Below are positions 11,523-23,815 of a stretch of DNA of 64,000 nt, piece by piece; position 1 is the first letter of the stretch; every line of letters starts with the position of its first letter. A program made the position numbers and the translations under genes. The stretch is from contig FN649727.1 in NCBI GenBank assembly GCA_000310025.1, forward strand, positions 9,212,355-9,276,354, read 5' to 3'. The stretch comes from Ectocarpus siliculosus (lineage: Eukaryota > Sar > Phaeophyceae > Ectocarpales > Ectocarpaceae). The notes beneath the pieces are model-generated. The model saw only the letters and a program-made list of their open reading frames with translations. It did no database searches and was not told where the DNA came from.

Positions 11523-13235
11523 CTGGACTTTCCACTGCGAGCGGTAAAATGTGGATGGTTGTACTGCTGTAGGAGGATGCAACGTGAAAAGCTCTTGGCT
11601 GTTGCGGTACAGCGGTACAGCGTAACAGCAGCATGTGGATATCTGGATCAACTTTGGATCGGTATATTTTACCTTCGCCAAATCTTATCCACACGAACAT
11701 GCTCATTTGATACCAAGCACCAGAACGACAGTCTTCCGTCCGTACGACTGCTCCGGAAGACGCCTGAAGGGAGGTCTCTGGGGAGAGAGCAGGGAGGGAG
11801 GAGAGGGGGAGATGAGAGAATGTGACGTGTGTCGCGTCGCGAAACGAAAACGCGGCGAAACTACAAAACGCGGCGCAAACCCGTGTCAACAGTCCCGTTG
11901 AGGCCTTCACCTTTGCAAACCCCGTGCGTGGACAACGTTTTCACCGTGCAACACGGCACGGTGCCTTGTGCAGGCTCCTCGCTCTGCTGCTACCTCGATC
12001 AAGGTGGGAGGGGACATATGAAGTGCATTATGCAGACATAGCCCAAGTTTTCGAGTTATACGGACAATGCGACGGCGAAGAAACAGAGCTGGACGTATTC
12101 CCCCGCATTTTACCGCGGTGCTGGAAGGGTGGAAGTGCTAGGACGCAAGAGTTGAAGCAGAATACTCTCTTCGCTGCTTCCTAGGATATCCTGGAGACTT
12201 TCTCTGAATCCTTTTAGGCTGCATGATGTTCGACGGTTGCCTTTTTTTGTCCATGATGTGTTTATTATGCGAACGGTTTCGAGAAGTGACTGAGTCACAC
12301 GACAACCTCTGCAGCGTGCTCTGCACAGAGCAGTAGGTCCCTTACATGTAGCAGCTACCAGCAGCGTGGAGCTTAATGTATTTCGAATGGAGTGTTCTCC
12401 TCAACAAGATTACAATGTTGATCACGCCTGCAAGCACCCGCTTCTTGTATGTACTGCTGTAGGGCGATAATATTGTTTGCGCCACCACGTTGGTCAGGGG
12501 ACAGGGGATGATGACTGATTGTGCCGCAGTGCCGCGGGTCACAAATACGGCTGTAACGATTACGTTGCAGCATAGTCTATGTATACCTACATCGAACTAG
12601 GAGAGTTCCACCCCATGACACCGCTTTTTATGGCTCCAAAATGTTGCAAGAAAAGTTGAAAGTTCTGCAACTTTTTGCAACTTTCCTAATGTACGCTCAG
12701 TATTGGAGCCAGAAGTTGCGCAAAGAGTTTCAGCAACTTTTTCTCGGGAGCAAAAAGTTTCAATCTGGACGAAAAGTTCTGCAACGTTTTCGCGACGAAG
12801 GGTGTCGAAGAAAAGTTGCACGGCGCAACTTCCGCCAATTACATAGAGGCAGAGGTTGCCCCCTGGTCTACAGGTGTCCACAGTCAAGTCCCGGAGTTCA
12901 AATCTCTACTAGTAGTGCAGCGTTTGTTCATGAGTACGCAAAGTCCGACTTTGGAGTGGATGAGGGAATGTGCTGTACCAATCTCGAGATAATATCGAAA
13001 GCAAGCAACGGTCGGCGAGGCATACAATCTGAATACCCTAGCTGACACACACGTATTTCGCAAAAATGCAGGGCCAGTTCTCCGGAACAGATTGACCAAA
13101 GAAGAAAAGGTGCCGGCATTGCCATTGCCCCCCTGCAGCTTTGAAGGTACGGTGCCCGTGGGACGTCCGAAACTTTTTTGTGATTCGATTGAAGCGGCTC
13201 AACTTGACTCGTCGTTTGGCGGCCCAGGGCAAAGG
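11523..13235. other. No gene recognised; 5' flank of two genes plus a repeat patch
   Basis: Probably holds the missing 5' part of the minus-strand gene and the upstream region of the J-domain gene. The stretch 12993-13235 is open in the J-domain frame but contains no ATG before 13236, so an upstream exon may end there. Confidence 0.35.
12640..12840. repeat. Cluster of AAGTTGC / GCAACTT words in both orientations
   Basis: About ten copies of AAGTT(G/T)C-like words and their complements occur in 200 bp, for example AAAAGTTG, GCAACTTTTTGCAACTTT, AGTTGCGCAAAG, CAGCAACTTT and AAAAGTTGCACGGCGCAACT. The arrangement allows many small hairpins. It may be a remnant of a transposon end. Confidence 0.55.
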
Positions 13236-13856
13236 ATGAAGTCCGACCTTTTCGCACAAGACCACTATCGAGTTCTAGGCGTCGATCGAAATGCCACCCA
13301 CGAGACCATCCGAGAGGCCTACTTGCGGCTGGTCAAGAAGCACCACCCAGACGTCAGCAAGGGCGCCCAGAGCGAAGACCAATTCAAGGCGATTGCGTCG
13401 GCGTGGGAGGTGAGAATCATACCGTTTCGGCTGAACACCACAACAACACAAGTGTGTTTGGTTCGTGGCGTCCCGTTGAAACGTACGACAAGATTCGGCC
13501 TGCGGCGGAAGCGATTCATCGGGTACATCTCTCCTTCAACGTCTCTCCTGCACCTGCGGTTCTGAAAAACAGCGTGCTGTGCTTTGCTCTATATCCCGAA
13601 ACGGTCGACGCAGGTGATGGGGGACAAATCCAAGCGTGCGCTATACGACGAGAGAATGGCAGACCCCGCATTTCGACATCGGACAGAGTACAGGCAGCGA
13701 CAAGGAGGGGCCCCGGGAGGGGCTCAGCGCACTGGGGGTCGAAGATCATACGCCCCACGTAAGACACCAGCACGGCATGGCTACGTTTTGCTAGCCGCAC
13801 GGGTGGGCTTGACACCGTGCGCACGAGGGATTCAGCAGACCCGTAGTTCTCTCTGA
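13236..13856 (+). CDS. J-domain (DnaJ/Hsp40) protein, two exons seen
   Basis: Exon 1 ends at 13409 and exon 2 starts at 13614; both borders are phase 0 GT-AG. The J-domain reads DHYRVLGVDRNATHETIREA, then KKHHPDVSKG with the essential HPD, then FKAIASAWE. Exon 2 adds VMGDKSKRALYDERM, completing helix IV. The HPD loop stimulates Hsp70 ATPase; the Hsp70 partner is unknown. A Gly/Arg/Gln-rich tail follows. Either the frame reads on to the TGA at 13854-13856, or the good donor GTAAGA at 13759 ends exon 2 at 13758 and further exons lie downstream; I could not identify them. The ATG at 13236 is the first in frame, but open sequence continues upstream without ATG, so the N-terminus may be longer. 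A type III (J-domain only) protein is likely. Confidence 0.82.
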
Positions 13857-14885
13857 TTGCGGCATTCTAGTGTTAGAGCCGTTGCGCTTCGACGTGTTGT
13901 GTAAAATGTACCGTGCTCATCTGTGCATGCGGTGGTCACCCATCAACAAACTCGAAAGCGTGTGTCGTGTTCGCCAATGGTGGCGCGTTGCTCCCCCTCC
14001 GCACTCACTCTGGTACTGCTGGCGACGCGCTGCTCTTTGCCCTAGGGGAGAACCCTCCCAGGCGCTGACTACTGCTGTCGCGCGCGTGCCCGCTGCTCTC
14101 CAAACCTCACGAACGCGCGTCGTTTTTCTGTAGCACGGGGGCACACCCGAATGCCACCAATTTTGCGGGCTTTCGAGCTCGCGACGCACCCTCGAGTGCT
14201 CATGGTCGGCATTCCTCTAGCTTGTGTGGTGAGTCTTTAATGGCACGAGAGAGACACGCATCGGTTTTTATCAGCTGCCTAGGCAACTCTTTTTCGAGTA
14301 GCTGTCGATCAATCTTCAACTGTGCCCGGCAACACTTGGCAACAACCGAGGTGCAAAACAGTGCTTTGTGTAGACGATTGTTAACTTGATGCAGAACATG
14401 TCCCGGGGCAATATCTCGGACGCGTAGTATTTCTGTGATTGAATGCATGTCTTCGAACGGACATGTACACACTCGATGCATGAAATCCGGGTGTTGTCTG
14501 ACCACTACGCTTACGTCTTCACCGCAGCCCTTGATGTACTTGGAGACCTCTCTGGCTTTCCTAAAATTGTTTCAAGAGCAAGCAGACGAATACCGTCGGC
14601 GTGCTAGTCCCAAGCTCCCTTTTCTTATTCTCTCTTCTTCCGTCATGCCGGGCACACCTTATTCACCAACGAAGGAAAACAACAACACACGTTCCACTTG
14701 ATTGAGAAAAGAACGGAGAGTCATGCGTCAGGGGCGGGGCCCCGCAGTCCGCAACTGACGCAAACGCAAAGGTACTGTGACGAGCTAACCCTAACAAGCA
14801 CTGACCCTAGCCACAAGTCGTCCTGTAGACGCACGAAAAACTAGCTAGCTGTTCGGCCGGAAGTTAGGTTTGATACACATGTCGC
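13857..14885. other. No gene recognised
   Basis: Possible 3' region of the J-domain gene. A frame near 14518-14610 reads PLMYLETSLAFLKLFQEQAD after an AG, but it cannot be joined in phase to the J-domain exon 2. I treat it as chance or an unplaced exon. Confidence 0.3.
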
Positions 14886-16040
14886 CCGAGCGCTCCCGAT
14901 GAGAATAGCCGCGACCGGCCCTGAACGGAGAGAGAGGGCACTTCTCAGAACGCCCATCCATGCGTACCGTAGGTGGCAACTTGAATTGTAATAGTGGAAC
15001 TGCCCATTATTAATAATGGCACTGCCCTGAATAGTGACATATTCTCCTCTTGCCCCTACATGCCACTATATCGGGTCACCTACTGTATGCACTTTTTGTT
15101 GCGAGGGGCTCGATGCTGTCAACAATCTCCTCGCTAATGACGCTCGCTGATGATATGTCCAGTACGCACTGTCACACCCGAATGCAGGAGACCACCAGAA
15201 CGCGGACCGACCGGTAATTTAGTCCCTCTCACTCGGCAGAACAAAAAACGTCCGGCCGAACTTGCATTTCTATTTTTCGTCGCAACAAACGTCAACCCAC
15301 ATCATGAATGACTTACAACGCAACATCATGATTGGCATACTTTACTCTGTTTGCGGTTGGAGATGTGCAACGCTACGCGAGCAATATAGGCGTTAACCGT
15401 AGGATGCGGAAGCTACAGTGTGGTGACAAATGTAAAAAAGAACATCGCCAGACAAGACCAGACAACCATAACCACCACGGACGAACTACTGTACCTCAAT
15501 AACCCTGCCGTCCGTGTTAGATGCGCACCGCTACACGATAGGTGGACGGGGGACCCCAAAAAACAAAGCATGAACAACCAAACAAAAAAAACATAGAAGT
15601 ACGAAAAGAGCGAGGCCAAGAGAGTGAGCCAGGCCCGCCAGGATTCGGAAAGGAGGCGGAAGAGAGCATAGAAAAAGCACCCTCCTTGCCGCTTTGAATC
15701 CCCGGAAGCTGTCACATAGGCACTGCAGCAAGCATCATGGTCATGACCATTCCCTGCAGCACCCATCGTCTCCAATACAGCGGCCGGATGCACGGATAGT
15801 AGCCTATTTAGTCCACTCAAGTCAGCAAGATGAAAATGAAAAACAATCAATCGCGGTTGGCGTTGTCGTGGGGACCCCACCGGCGAAAGGCGAGAGAAGA
15901 GAGCGGAGAGAAGACAAGGCACCCTCGTCCCTCTGACCACTTTGGCTCGAGATCAGCAGTTGAGACCCTGTCGGGCATGGGGTGGGCTATGCGAAAGAAA
16001 ATGACAGGGGTAGAAAAAGTGAATTTAGGTCGATAGAGAC
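14886..16040. repeat. Tandem duplicated unit, copy 1
   Basis: Shares a long series of blocks in the same order with 16236-17865. Examples are GAGGGCACTTCTC (14934), CTCGCTGATGAT (15143), CAGAACGCGGACCG (about 15197), GGCGTTAACC (15389), GAGAGCATAGAAAAAGCACC (about 15662) and GAATTTAGGTCGATAGAGAC (16021). No convincing coding frame; the 175-aa minus frame is rich in Phe/Leu/Ser and unlike any family I know. Probably a non-autonomous mobile element or segmental duplication. Confidence 0.7.
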
Positions 16041-16235
16041 CAAACTCTACCGAGCTTGGGAATGTACACATGTAGATAGAAGTCAGACGTTACTGAGCAG
16101 AGAACGAAAAATACCACACGAACGATCCTGGTCGAACCCAGCAGTTCCTGCACCGCCGCTAGCAGATGGACTATTATTGTTGGTGGAGACCATGACTTGT
16201 CTTTCGCGCGAGAAAGGTTGAGACGATCTGACGCG

Positions 16236-17865
16236 CACCCGGAAATAACAGCCGTCTTCGACCGGCCCTCAGCGGAGAGAAAGAAGAGGGCACTTCTCGC
16301 AGCGCCCACCCATGCGTCTGCACTGTATGCGGCGCGGGAGTCCACGCTGTCAACAATCTCGCTAATCGTGCTCGCTGATGATCTGGCTGGTACGCACGAT
16401 CACGATCACACCCCGATGAAGAAGACCTTCAGAACGCGGACCGGTAGCTTAGTCCCGCTCTTTCGGCAAGAACCAAACACCCCCGGCCGAAACTTGCATT
16501 TGTAGTCACAAGAACATCATGATATAGTCCTGATTGATTGGCGTACTATTTTGCTTGCCGTGGGGGGATGCGCATCGCTACCGAGAGAGCGAGGAAGGCG
16601 TTAACCCCTCGCATAGCTTCCTACTACGCACATGAGTGTGCTGCCGTCAACCCTATCCCTCGAGCTCACACACAGCCATACCCGATACATGCCAAGAAAA
16701 ACATCCCCCGACAACAACTGAAATTAATTGGTGGGTGGGCCAGGGCGGATGGAGGATGAAGGACCCCAGAAAACAAGGCACGCATACAACACAATATGCA
16801 TATGCATTGTACAACCATAAAATAGAGCCAGACCCAACAGGCTTCAGCGAGGAGGCGGAGGAGAGCATAGAAAAAGCACCCCCGCCACTCTGAACCCCCG
16901 GAAGCTCTCACGTTGGCACTGTCACAAACATCATGGCCACGCGCATTGCCTGACAGCGCCCATCGTGTCACATGCAGCAGCCGGGTGCACGGGTAGCCTT
17001 GTTCACTCAGACAGCAACAAAGAAAACTGCGGAATCTACGGACGTACTTTCTTTCTTCGTGGACTGTTCTTGGTGGTAAATGTTGTAGTGACAACCAAAA
17101 CAATGAACATGACTAAGGAGAGACGAAGCGCCACGGACGAACTACCTCAAATACGCCTGCCTGCCGTCCATGTTAGATGTACACCGTTACAGTACAAGAA
17201 AAGCATCGACCGTTCTCATTACTACTACGTGTGTACACAAGTAGAGAGATTGTGCTGCCATCGGCCTTATCTCGCTCAAGTTCCCAATTACGTACGCACC
17301 AAACATGCCTGCTTGCGTGCGGCGGACCGTATGTATGCGTTGTTAGTCTTTGTCTCGAACTGCTGTTGTTGTTCATGGACGACGACACAGACAAAAAAGC
17401 AAGAGACGCGCATCGTTACCTGTACGCGAGCAACTTGCTGCCTACGCGAGCAACGCGCGCATCCTACAGAGACGATTACCTTACGAGCTTTGCAGCACAA
17501 GCTTTTTCAGCACATTTCGAGCACCACTCAGCAAGAAATAAATCACACACAATAACGCAAACCAAAAATATGGAGGGTTGTGGCGCGCAGCATGCAGGAC
17601 CCTATTTCTCTGTTCGACCGGCCATTCCCATGGCGAAACAGACGAGGAACAGTCAAGGCTGAGTCGTGTCGGTCACAGGAGGTGGAAGCTGCTGAAACTC
17701 GGGGAGGGGTCATTGTTTGCGATTCCCTACCGAACCATACTTGAGGCGCCACGAGATTCTCACTGTGGCTCGAGATCAGCATTTGAGACCGGGTCGGGCA
17801 AGGGGTGGGCTATGCGAATGAAAATGACAGGGACAGAAAAAGTGAATTTAGGTCGATAGAGACCC
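16236..17865. repeat. Tandem duplicated unit, copy 2, with internal insertion
   Basis: Collinear with copy 1. The offset between matching blocks is about 1200-1350 bp in the left part but 1822 bp at the right end, so copy 2 carries about 620 bp of extra DNA between about 17030 and 17740. The insertion itself begins with sequence resembling copy 1 at 15470-15535 (CCACGGACGAACTAC, then CTGCCGTCC, GTTAGATG), now at 17127-17190. That suggests a third, partial copy nested inside. Confidence 0.65.
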
Positions 17866-20145
17866 GAGCTTGGGAACTTAGAACCAACGAAGATGTTGAT
17901 CTTCCATCTTTGTTGAGAAGATATTAGGTTTGAAATTATGTTTTCATGTCGCGATTGCGCCTAGAAGAAGGCGCGTTAGTCTGAAAGTCCCGGTGGGATA
18001 GTAGCGTCTGCTGAAGCCATGTTAGGAAACGCTAGAAACACAGCCCAAAGTTGCAGGTGTTACCGGCGTAACCTGGCTTCGTCTGGATGGCATGTTAAGC
18101 AGTTCCCACCCTGTGATGCTCGTACCCTTCGAAAAGTGTGTACACAGAGCCGTCCACGGCACAGCTATGGCCGTGGGGGCTGCAACAAGTAGAAATTTAC
18201 GGTTAGCAGCAGGTGTCAGTAGTTGAAATTTCAACTGCACTTTTCTGGCAACCGAATAAACTTACCGTTCGACGGGGGTCAGTTCAATTCACACTTTCGG
18301 CGGACGCCAATTCGAATCCACACCTATGATGCGACATGGGCTTGCTGTGCCTATACCTTCCTCCACCCGCTTCGTCGTCTCCTACGCACAACCGATCGCA
18401 TGGCAGGGCTACATGATTTTCGGCGATGATGACTCTGAAGTGCCCGGCAGCTCAGTCAAGGTCGATGCCTGGCTCAACCCTAGGTTAGAACCGTAGAGAA
18501 GAGGAACTACAAGTCGAAACCCTCCCTCCCCGCAAAAGTACAACTTGGGGAGAAGTTGACAGTGAGTGCCAGGGTGTGGGCAGGGTGGGGGGGGGGTGGA
18601 AAGCGGCATGCGCCTTCGCTGTAGCAATTGCTGTGCCACGATCTTCGCCGACACCCCCTCGGGACCCTCTCGACAAAGACCCCGCCTAAATTGCTACGAC
18701 GGCGTTGTACGTTTAGCTTTTTGGCCGAGGTTGTCGCTTAGCGTTTACAACTAGCCGCAGAAGCTGTTCGTTTAGCCGCGTTTTGGAGGGACAAGATGGA
18801 CTCGCGGTGTACGTCTTGTGAAACTCGCACTCTCCCTCTCTCGGTGAAGTGCGCTTGGTGGCGGTTGGGGTACGGAAGGCGGACATCCAGCGTCCTCCCT
18901 CGTCTGTAAAATTAGCTTGTGCGACCCTAACCCTCGCGCCTCTGACTAAGAAGCACTAGATAAAGTGTTGTGGTGCCAAAAGGGGAACAGTACCTCTCTG
19001 TTTGCTAACGCCGCTTTATTCGTTGAGACCTCCCTTTTGCGCGAAACCTCATCACGACGGTCTCCCCAAGAAACGAAAAAACCCGTTCCGCAAACCCGCC
19101 TAACAGCACGCAACGATGGGAAACTCCTGCACCATGGGATGAGGAGTTCAGAAAGCGGCGCCACCTTGTTCAAAAGGTGTGAAGCGTTTTCTTTATTTGC
19201 GGAAATTCTCGTCGTATCATGCACGGTCCAAGTCTAGGGCCGTTTTGGCAGTGGGGCCGTTTTATGCCCCGTAGCAAAGGCCGCGGGTGCGGCCTTTTTT
19301 GGCCGGAGTTGAGCGCTCCGGGATATTCCTACAACAGCAGTTCCCTTGACGATTTTCCGTGGTCACGAGCTTGTCAGTGGGTTGTGCACAGTATTGCAAA
19401 CATTGGACAGATTTTCTGGCGATATGGGTTGGTCGGGGTGTTCGACGGTTTCCAACCGTAGGGCCCCTTGGTAACAAACATGGGCAACGAATGACCCCAA
19501 CCGCCCCCCCCCTCCTACATTTCTCCCGCGCCTGGCAACAACAACAGGTTGATCGAAGCATCGTGCACGAGGCTGGCAAGAGATTATGACGAGCTTCGCG
19601 GTGGCCAAACAGAACATGGTGCAGCGTCGAGTCTTGAGCGCGCGCATGTGTAATAAGCCGGTTCCGGGAAAAGCGTCGCCGCCGCTTCATTGCTTGCTAA
19701 GCAGCTGGCATGCTAGAATGGACGCCCTCCGGCTCGCCTCTATTTCGCCTTGTTATGCATTTAGTGTGATTATCTTGTGTTTTGGTTTTCGGGGCGTCGG
19801 CAGCTATAATAATACGTGTAGACTGTACAAACACGAGTCGAGTGGGACGTCCATCAAGATTTCGTGATTGTCTGGCAGAGATCCGATTCGTGTGGTGTCG
19901 TGCTGATTCTCTCGCGCAGGCGGTCAATTCGCCGTGTTTTCGAAGCAATCTCCGCACATGGGCGTATGTCTGGTGGCTTTGCACCTCTCGTTGAATTCGT
20001 GCTTACGCGTGGTGCTCTAGACACTTTGTGTCCAAGCAGTTACTATCGAACGCTTGATTCCTCACCCAACTCGAGGGTTTCGTCGAGACGGCTGCTGTGT
20101 GTTTTCATGGAGTGCTGTCGAGATAATCCCTCCCCCCCTTTCCCC
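17866..20145. other. No gene recognised
   Basis: Only short unrelated frames. Contains G-runs at 18585-18598 and a GC-rich palindromic patch (GGCCGCGGGTGCGGCC) near 19277. I see no exons with convincing splice borders. Confidence 0.35.
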
Positions 20146-20323
20146 GGTGTTTGCCATCGGGATTGGGTTTTCGTCGCGTGGCAACGACGTTGGTGTTTGC
20201 CATCCGGGTTGGGTTTTCGTTACTTGGCAACGACGTTGTAAAACAAGCCCCCCCCTCGGCGTTTGCCATCGGGATTGGGTTTTCGTCGCTTGGCAACGAC
20301 GTTTTAAAACAAGCCAACTCACT
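20146..20323. repeat. Minisatellite, three copies
   Basis: Three head-to-tail copies of a unit built on TTTGCCATC, GGGTTTTCGT and TTGGCAACGACGTT start at 20146, 20192 and 20258. Copies 2 and 3 carry an extra TAAAACAAGCC tail, so the period is 46 then 66 bp. Confidence 0.85.
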
Positions 20324-20699
20324 TCGTGAACTCGGCAACCAGGTTACCGTTTTTTTTTTTTACCTCTGTTTTTTTTTGGCGGTAACCATGATGGTGGTCG
20401 AGTAGATCATGTTGTGCGGGGTGGAGAACCCTCACTCCGCGCAACGGGGGATGATCGCACCACGTTGTGTTAAAATGGTCAAGCATCCTCGAGGCAGTTA
20501 CACAGCAGTGCTTACAACTGTCTCTGGAAGTGAAAGCACCAGAAAATAAATCAAGTCATACGCAGCTGTCATCCGTACGCAAGGAAGTAAGCACAAGATG
20601 CCGAACACCCTTAGCAGGATGCAGCTCACCCTTCATGCGACTCGCCGAATACCTCACGGCTCTTCGCGCTTGGTGATGTGAGAGCCTGGTCCGTTGAGA

Positions 20700-20877
20700 A
20701 CCCGGCGTGCTCCGTCCCGGCTTTGTAGGGATGCGAGGTCAATGGTCTAACGACTACGGCATGCACGACTATGAGTACACCCCCCCCCCCCCCCCCTCTC
20801 ACGTACCCCCATATGAAACCCCCCCATCGTGAAAAAAGGGCGCCCCAATTTGTTTTCACTTGGCTGCGCACCTCCCC
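20700..20877 (-). repeat. Poly-C/poly-G dispersed repeat, left of gap
   Basis: On the minus strand this reads a poly-G tract, GTACTCAT, TGCATGCCGTAGTCGTTA, GACCATTGACCTCGCATCCC and GACGGAGCAC. The same order occurs on the plus strand at 53880-54000. It borders the second assembly gap, and the repeat begins again on the far side. Confidence 0.75.
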
Positions 20878-20977
20878 NNNNNNNNNNNNNNNNNNNNNNN
20901 NNNNNNNNNNNNNNNNNNNNNNNNNNNNNNNNNNNNNNNNNNNNNNNNNNNNNNNNNNNNNNNNNNNNNNNNNNNNN
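20878..20977. other. Assembly gap of 100 N
   Basis: A fixed-size 100-N gap inside a poly-C-containing repeat. The sequence ACGGCATGCA, TATGAGTACACC plus poly-C is present on both sides, so the gap lies between repeat copies. Confidence 0.99.
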
Positions 20978-21110
20978 ACGGCATGCAAGGATTATGAGTA
21001 CACCCCCCCCCCCCCGCCCCTCTCACGTACCCACATATGATACGCACCGATCGTGAAGAAGGTGCGCCACAATTCGTTTTCACTTGCCTGCGCACCTCCT
21101 CGATGGCTTA
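20978..21110 (-). repeat. Poly-C/poly-G dispersed repeat, right of gap
   Basis: A second copy of the unit at 20756-20877. It has the same ACGGCATGC start, poly-C tract, CTCTCACGTACCCACATATGA and TTTTCACTTGCCTGCGCACC, with scattered substitutions. Tandem arrangement with the left copy. Confidence 0.8.
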
Positions 21111-22927
21111 CCAATCGTTCCGAAGATTTCCCAACCGCTGTTACAGCAGAACACGCCGACTGGTACCTGCGAGGCGTGATGTATGCATTCGCGATAGTAG
21201 TCTGCGGGCAGTTAAACCCCACCACGGTGAATCGACCCTTCTTGTGCGATGGTTTAGGTTCTCCGACGTTGGACCAACGAGTCTCTCTCGCGCACTCAAC
21301 CACAGCATTACACTCGCCGGACACCCACAGTCACGTGCATCGTATGCACACACCAGCATCAGTCGAACGGCCAGTCTCGGGGGGTAAGACTGGGCCGTAA
21401 GACGGCAGGACTGCTGTTGACGCAAAACGCTGAGACTTGAGCCTGCTTCCATTCCCTCTCTCGGGCAGTCGGGCGCGTCCAGAGCTTTGGTGGTGAAGTT
21501 TATATATTGCGATCATGGGCACCTAATAACTCTATCAAGACATTGCGCCTAGAGCACAACACATGTTGCATGAAAATCTACTGGTATCTGTACATTCCGA
21601 AAGGACTACTTCTTGTCCTCCAAACAAGCGCGCCTTTTGCCCCTCACGTATTCCCAAGTCGCTACATGAAAGTCTAATCCAACCAAAGATCGGCGTGATG
21701 ATGCTCGATTTATCAGCAACAAGAGACTGACGAAAAGTGCTTTGGCAGATGCAACTGGTCAAGTGTGCATATGTCGCACCCGTTACTCTGCAGCGCTTCG
21801 GCATCTCGTCTCAATTGACGAGAGCCAAACTGAGCACGGCTGGCGCCGACCTTTGCCCGAACTACAAATGCAACAACAGCCTGGAGGGCAATTTTCTCAT
21901 TAGAACTAGAATACTCTGCAACCGGCAACCTCGTCGAACAGCTAACAAAAAGCAAGAGCAATAGGTTAACCTCTTTCCAATAGCAAATACCTGCCCTGCT
22001 TGTGACAGATCGTAGCAGGCTCAGGTAGAAAAAATGATTCCCTTACACCCAAGACTCGTTCGCCTGGATGGTGCACTATCCATCCTGCAAGCGAGTGCGC
22101 TTTCACTTCAGCATACTTGCAACTACCGACGATGGCGAGCAGACACGATATTCCAAACCAGACCCAACACGGCCGTTAAAAACGAAGAAAACATTAATAC
22201 AGTATGAGGACGTGAACCACCCAGTAACCACAGTGCTCGGTCCCTTGTATGTACAACAAACAACAAGCAAGCATCGCGGTAGTACAGTATATCCTCGCCA
22301 CTGGACTACTAGCGGCACCAATGGTATACCTATCCCCCCGCATACACTACATGCCCCCCCCACCCCCGCCCCCCGGGTGAATTCGGTAAGATCAAACTTG
22401 GACGTGTTTCATGTGTCACCCCCGATTCGGCCATCGGCATGGTACAGAGGTGGCCCGCCCACGATACTAGGTGGACGGGCCGAAAAGGATACTCTCCGCA
22501 TCCATTCGCCCGTGCGTCAGGCTAGCGACACACGCGTTGCCGACTCGCAAGGGAATGTTTCGTTTTCGGAGCATCTAAGCGGGTGTACTGAAGATACGGG
22601 GAAGCAGAAAACTCAAATATACCACGAGCCGTAAAACTACGGCATAGTCTTCTTGTGGAACTCGCATGGAACAACCGCATAAACCCCCCGTGAGGGATGC
22701 TCCATGAATCACCAGCATGGAAAAATCTAGAATGATGCAGACAGCTCATGACATCGTTTAAAAAGCTCGATTTTCTTCCATAATATTACAAAATGTTCCA
22801 TAATAGTACAAGCTCGAGGCGAGCCATCCTTCCAACACTTGTTCATCACAAATTTAAACGACTCGGTAACGTCGAAGCTGCTAACCTCCCTACGCAGCTG
22901 CTTCTCCTGTCGCGCGCTCTAACATTT
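21111..22927. other. No gene recognised; 3' flank of kinase gene
   Basis: Contains one 188-codon plus-strand frame at 22068-22634 that is Pro/Thr/Arg-rich without recognisable motifs. I regard it as chance. The right end probably includes the 3' UTR of the minus-strand kinase gene. Confidence 0.35.
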
Positions 22928-23661
22928 CTAGTCGCTCTCGCTCTCCGGAGGCAGTTGTGCGTACATCATCTCCAAGCGGAGCACTACCTCTCGTGCATTG
23001 GGTCTCTCCCTTGGGTCCCTTTTCCACATGTCCGTGAAGAGCTGCGACACGACGGCGATGGCATCGACGACAAACACAACCAGGTACGATACAAGGTAGA
23101 GCCCAAAAAGAAAAACGGGCGACGACCGAAAAATACGTGGTTATGGACGAGAGAATCAAACAAGGGAAAAATCCCTCTCCGCGACAAATCTACAGCACGA
23201 ACTGCTGTAGAAACAAGTTGTGGAGGGTGTGTGTGTGTGAGGAACGGGAGCCTTTTTGTGTAACCCTCCCCCCGGGTTTGACGATGGAGAGGGGAAAAAC
23301 TGTTTAAGACACAAAAAAATCCTCCAAGTGTGACTCTTCATCTACCAGAGCGCCCACAATACAGGACGGAGGTATCATTACCGTGTAGGGTATGAAGAAA
23401 TAAACTAAACCTTCTGAGAAAGCAACGCACATCAGCAACAAGGAAGCAAGTGTTGCACGACAACCTTACCTGCACAAACTCCGGATGCCACGAAGGGTCC
23501 ACCTTTGGGCGTTCCCCCCTGAGGACCCTCGCCTTGTACTTGTCGTCCCGCTTGAACGGCGGCTTTCTCCCAAGCATGGCCCAGAAGATGTTCCCCAAGC
23601 TGTAGATGTCCAGCTTCTCGGTGAGGCCCTGTCGTGGACGAAGAGGAGGAGGGAAAAACAA

Positions 23662-23693
<32 letters not shown>

Positions 23694-23772
23694 CCGACGA
23701 TGACGAAGACAGACAGGGGTTGACTAGATGCGCCTCGGGTCTACCACCAGCAACAGCAGCAGCAACAGCGGC

Positions 23773-23815
<43 letters not shown>

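Noticed and set aside
15413-17103. Minus-strand hydrophobic frames (175 and 145 codons) in the duplicated units
   Set aside because: Frames are related because the DNA is duplicated, but their composition is Phe/Leu/Cys/Ser-rich, copy 2 is not conserved at protein level better than DNA, and no known domain is visible.
22068-22634. 188-codon plus-strand open frame
   Set aside because: Pro/Thr/Arg-rich without domain pattern, no splice or start context, in a gene-poor stretch next to repeats. Chance is likelier.
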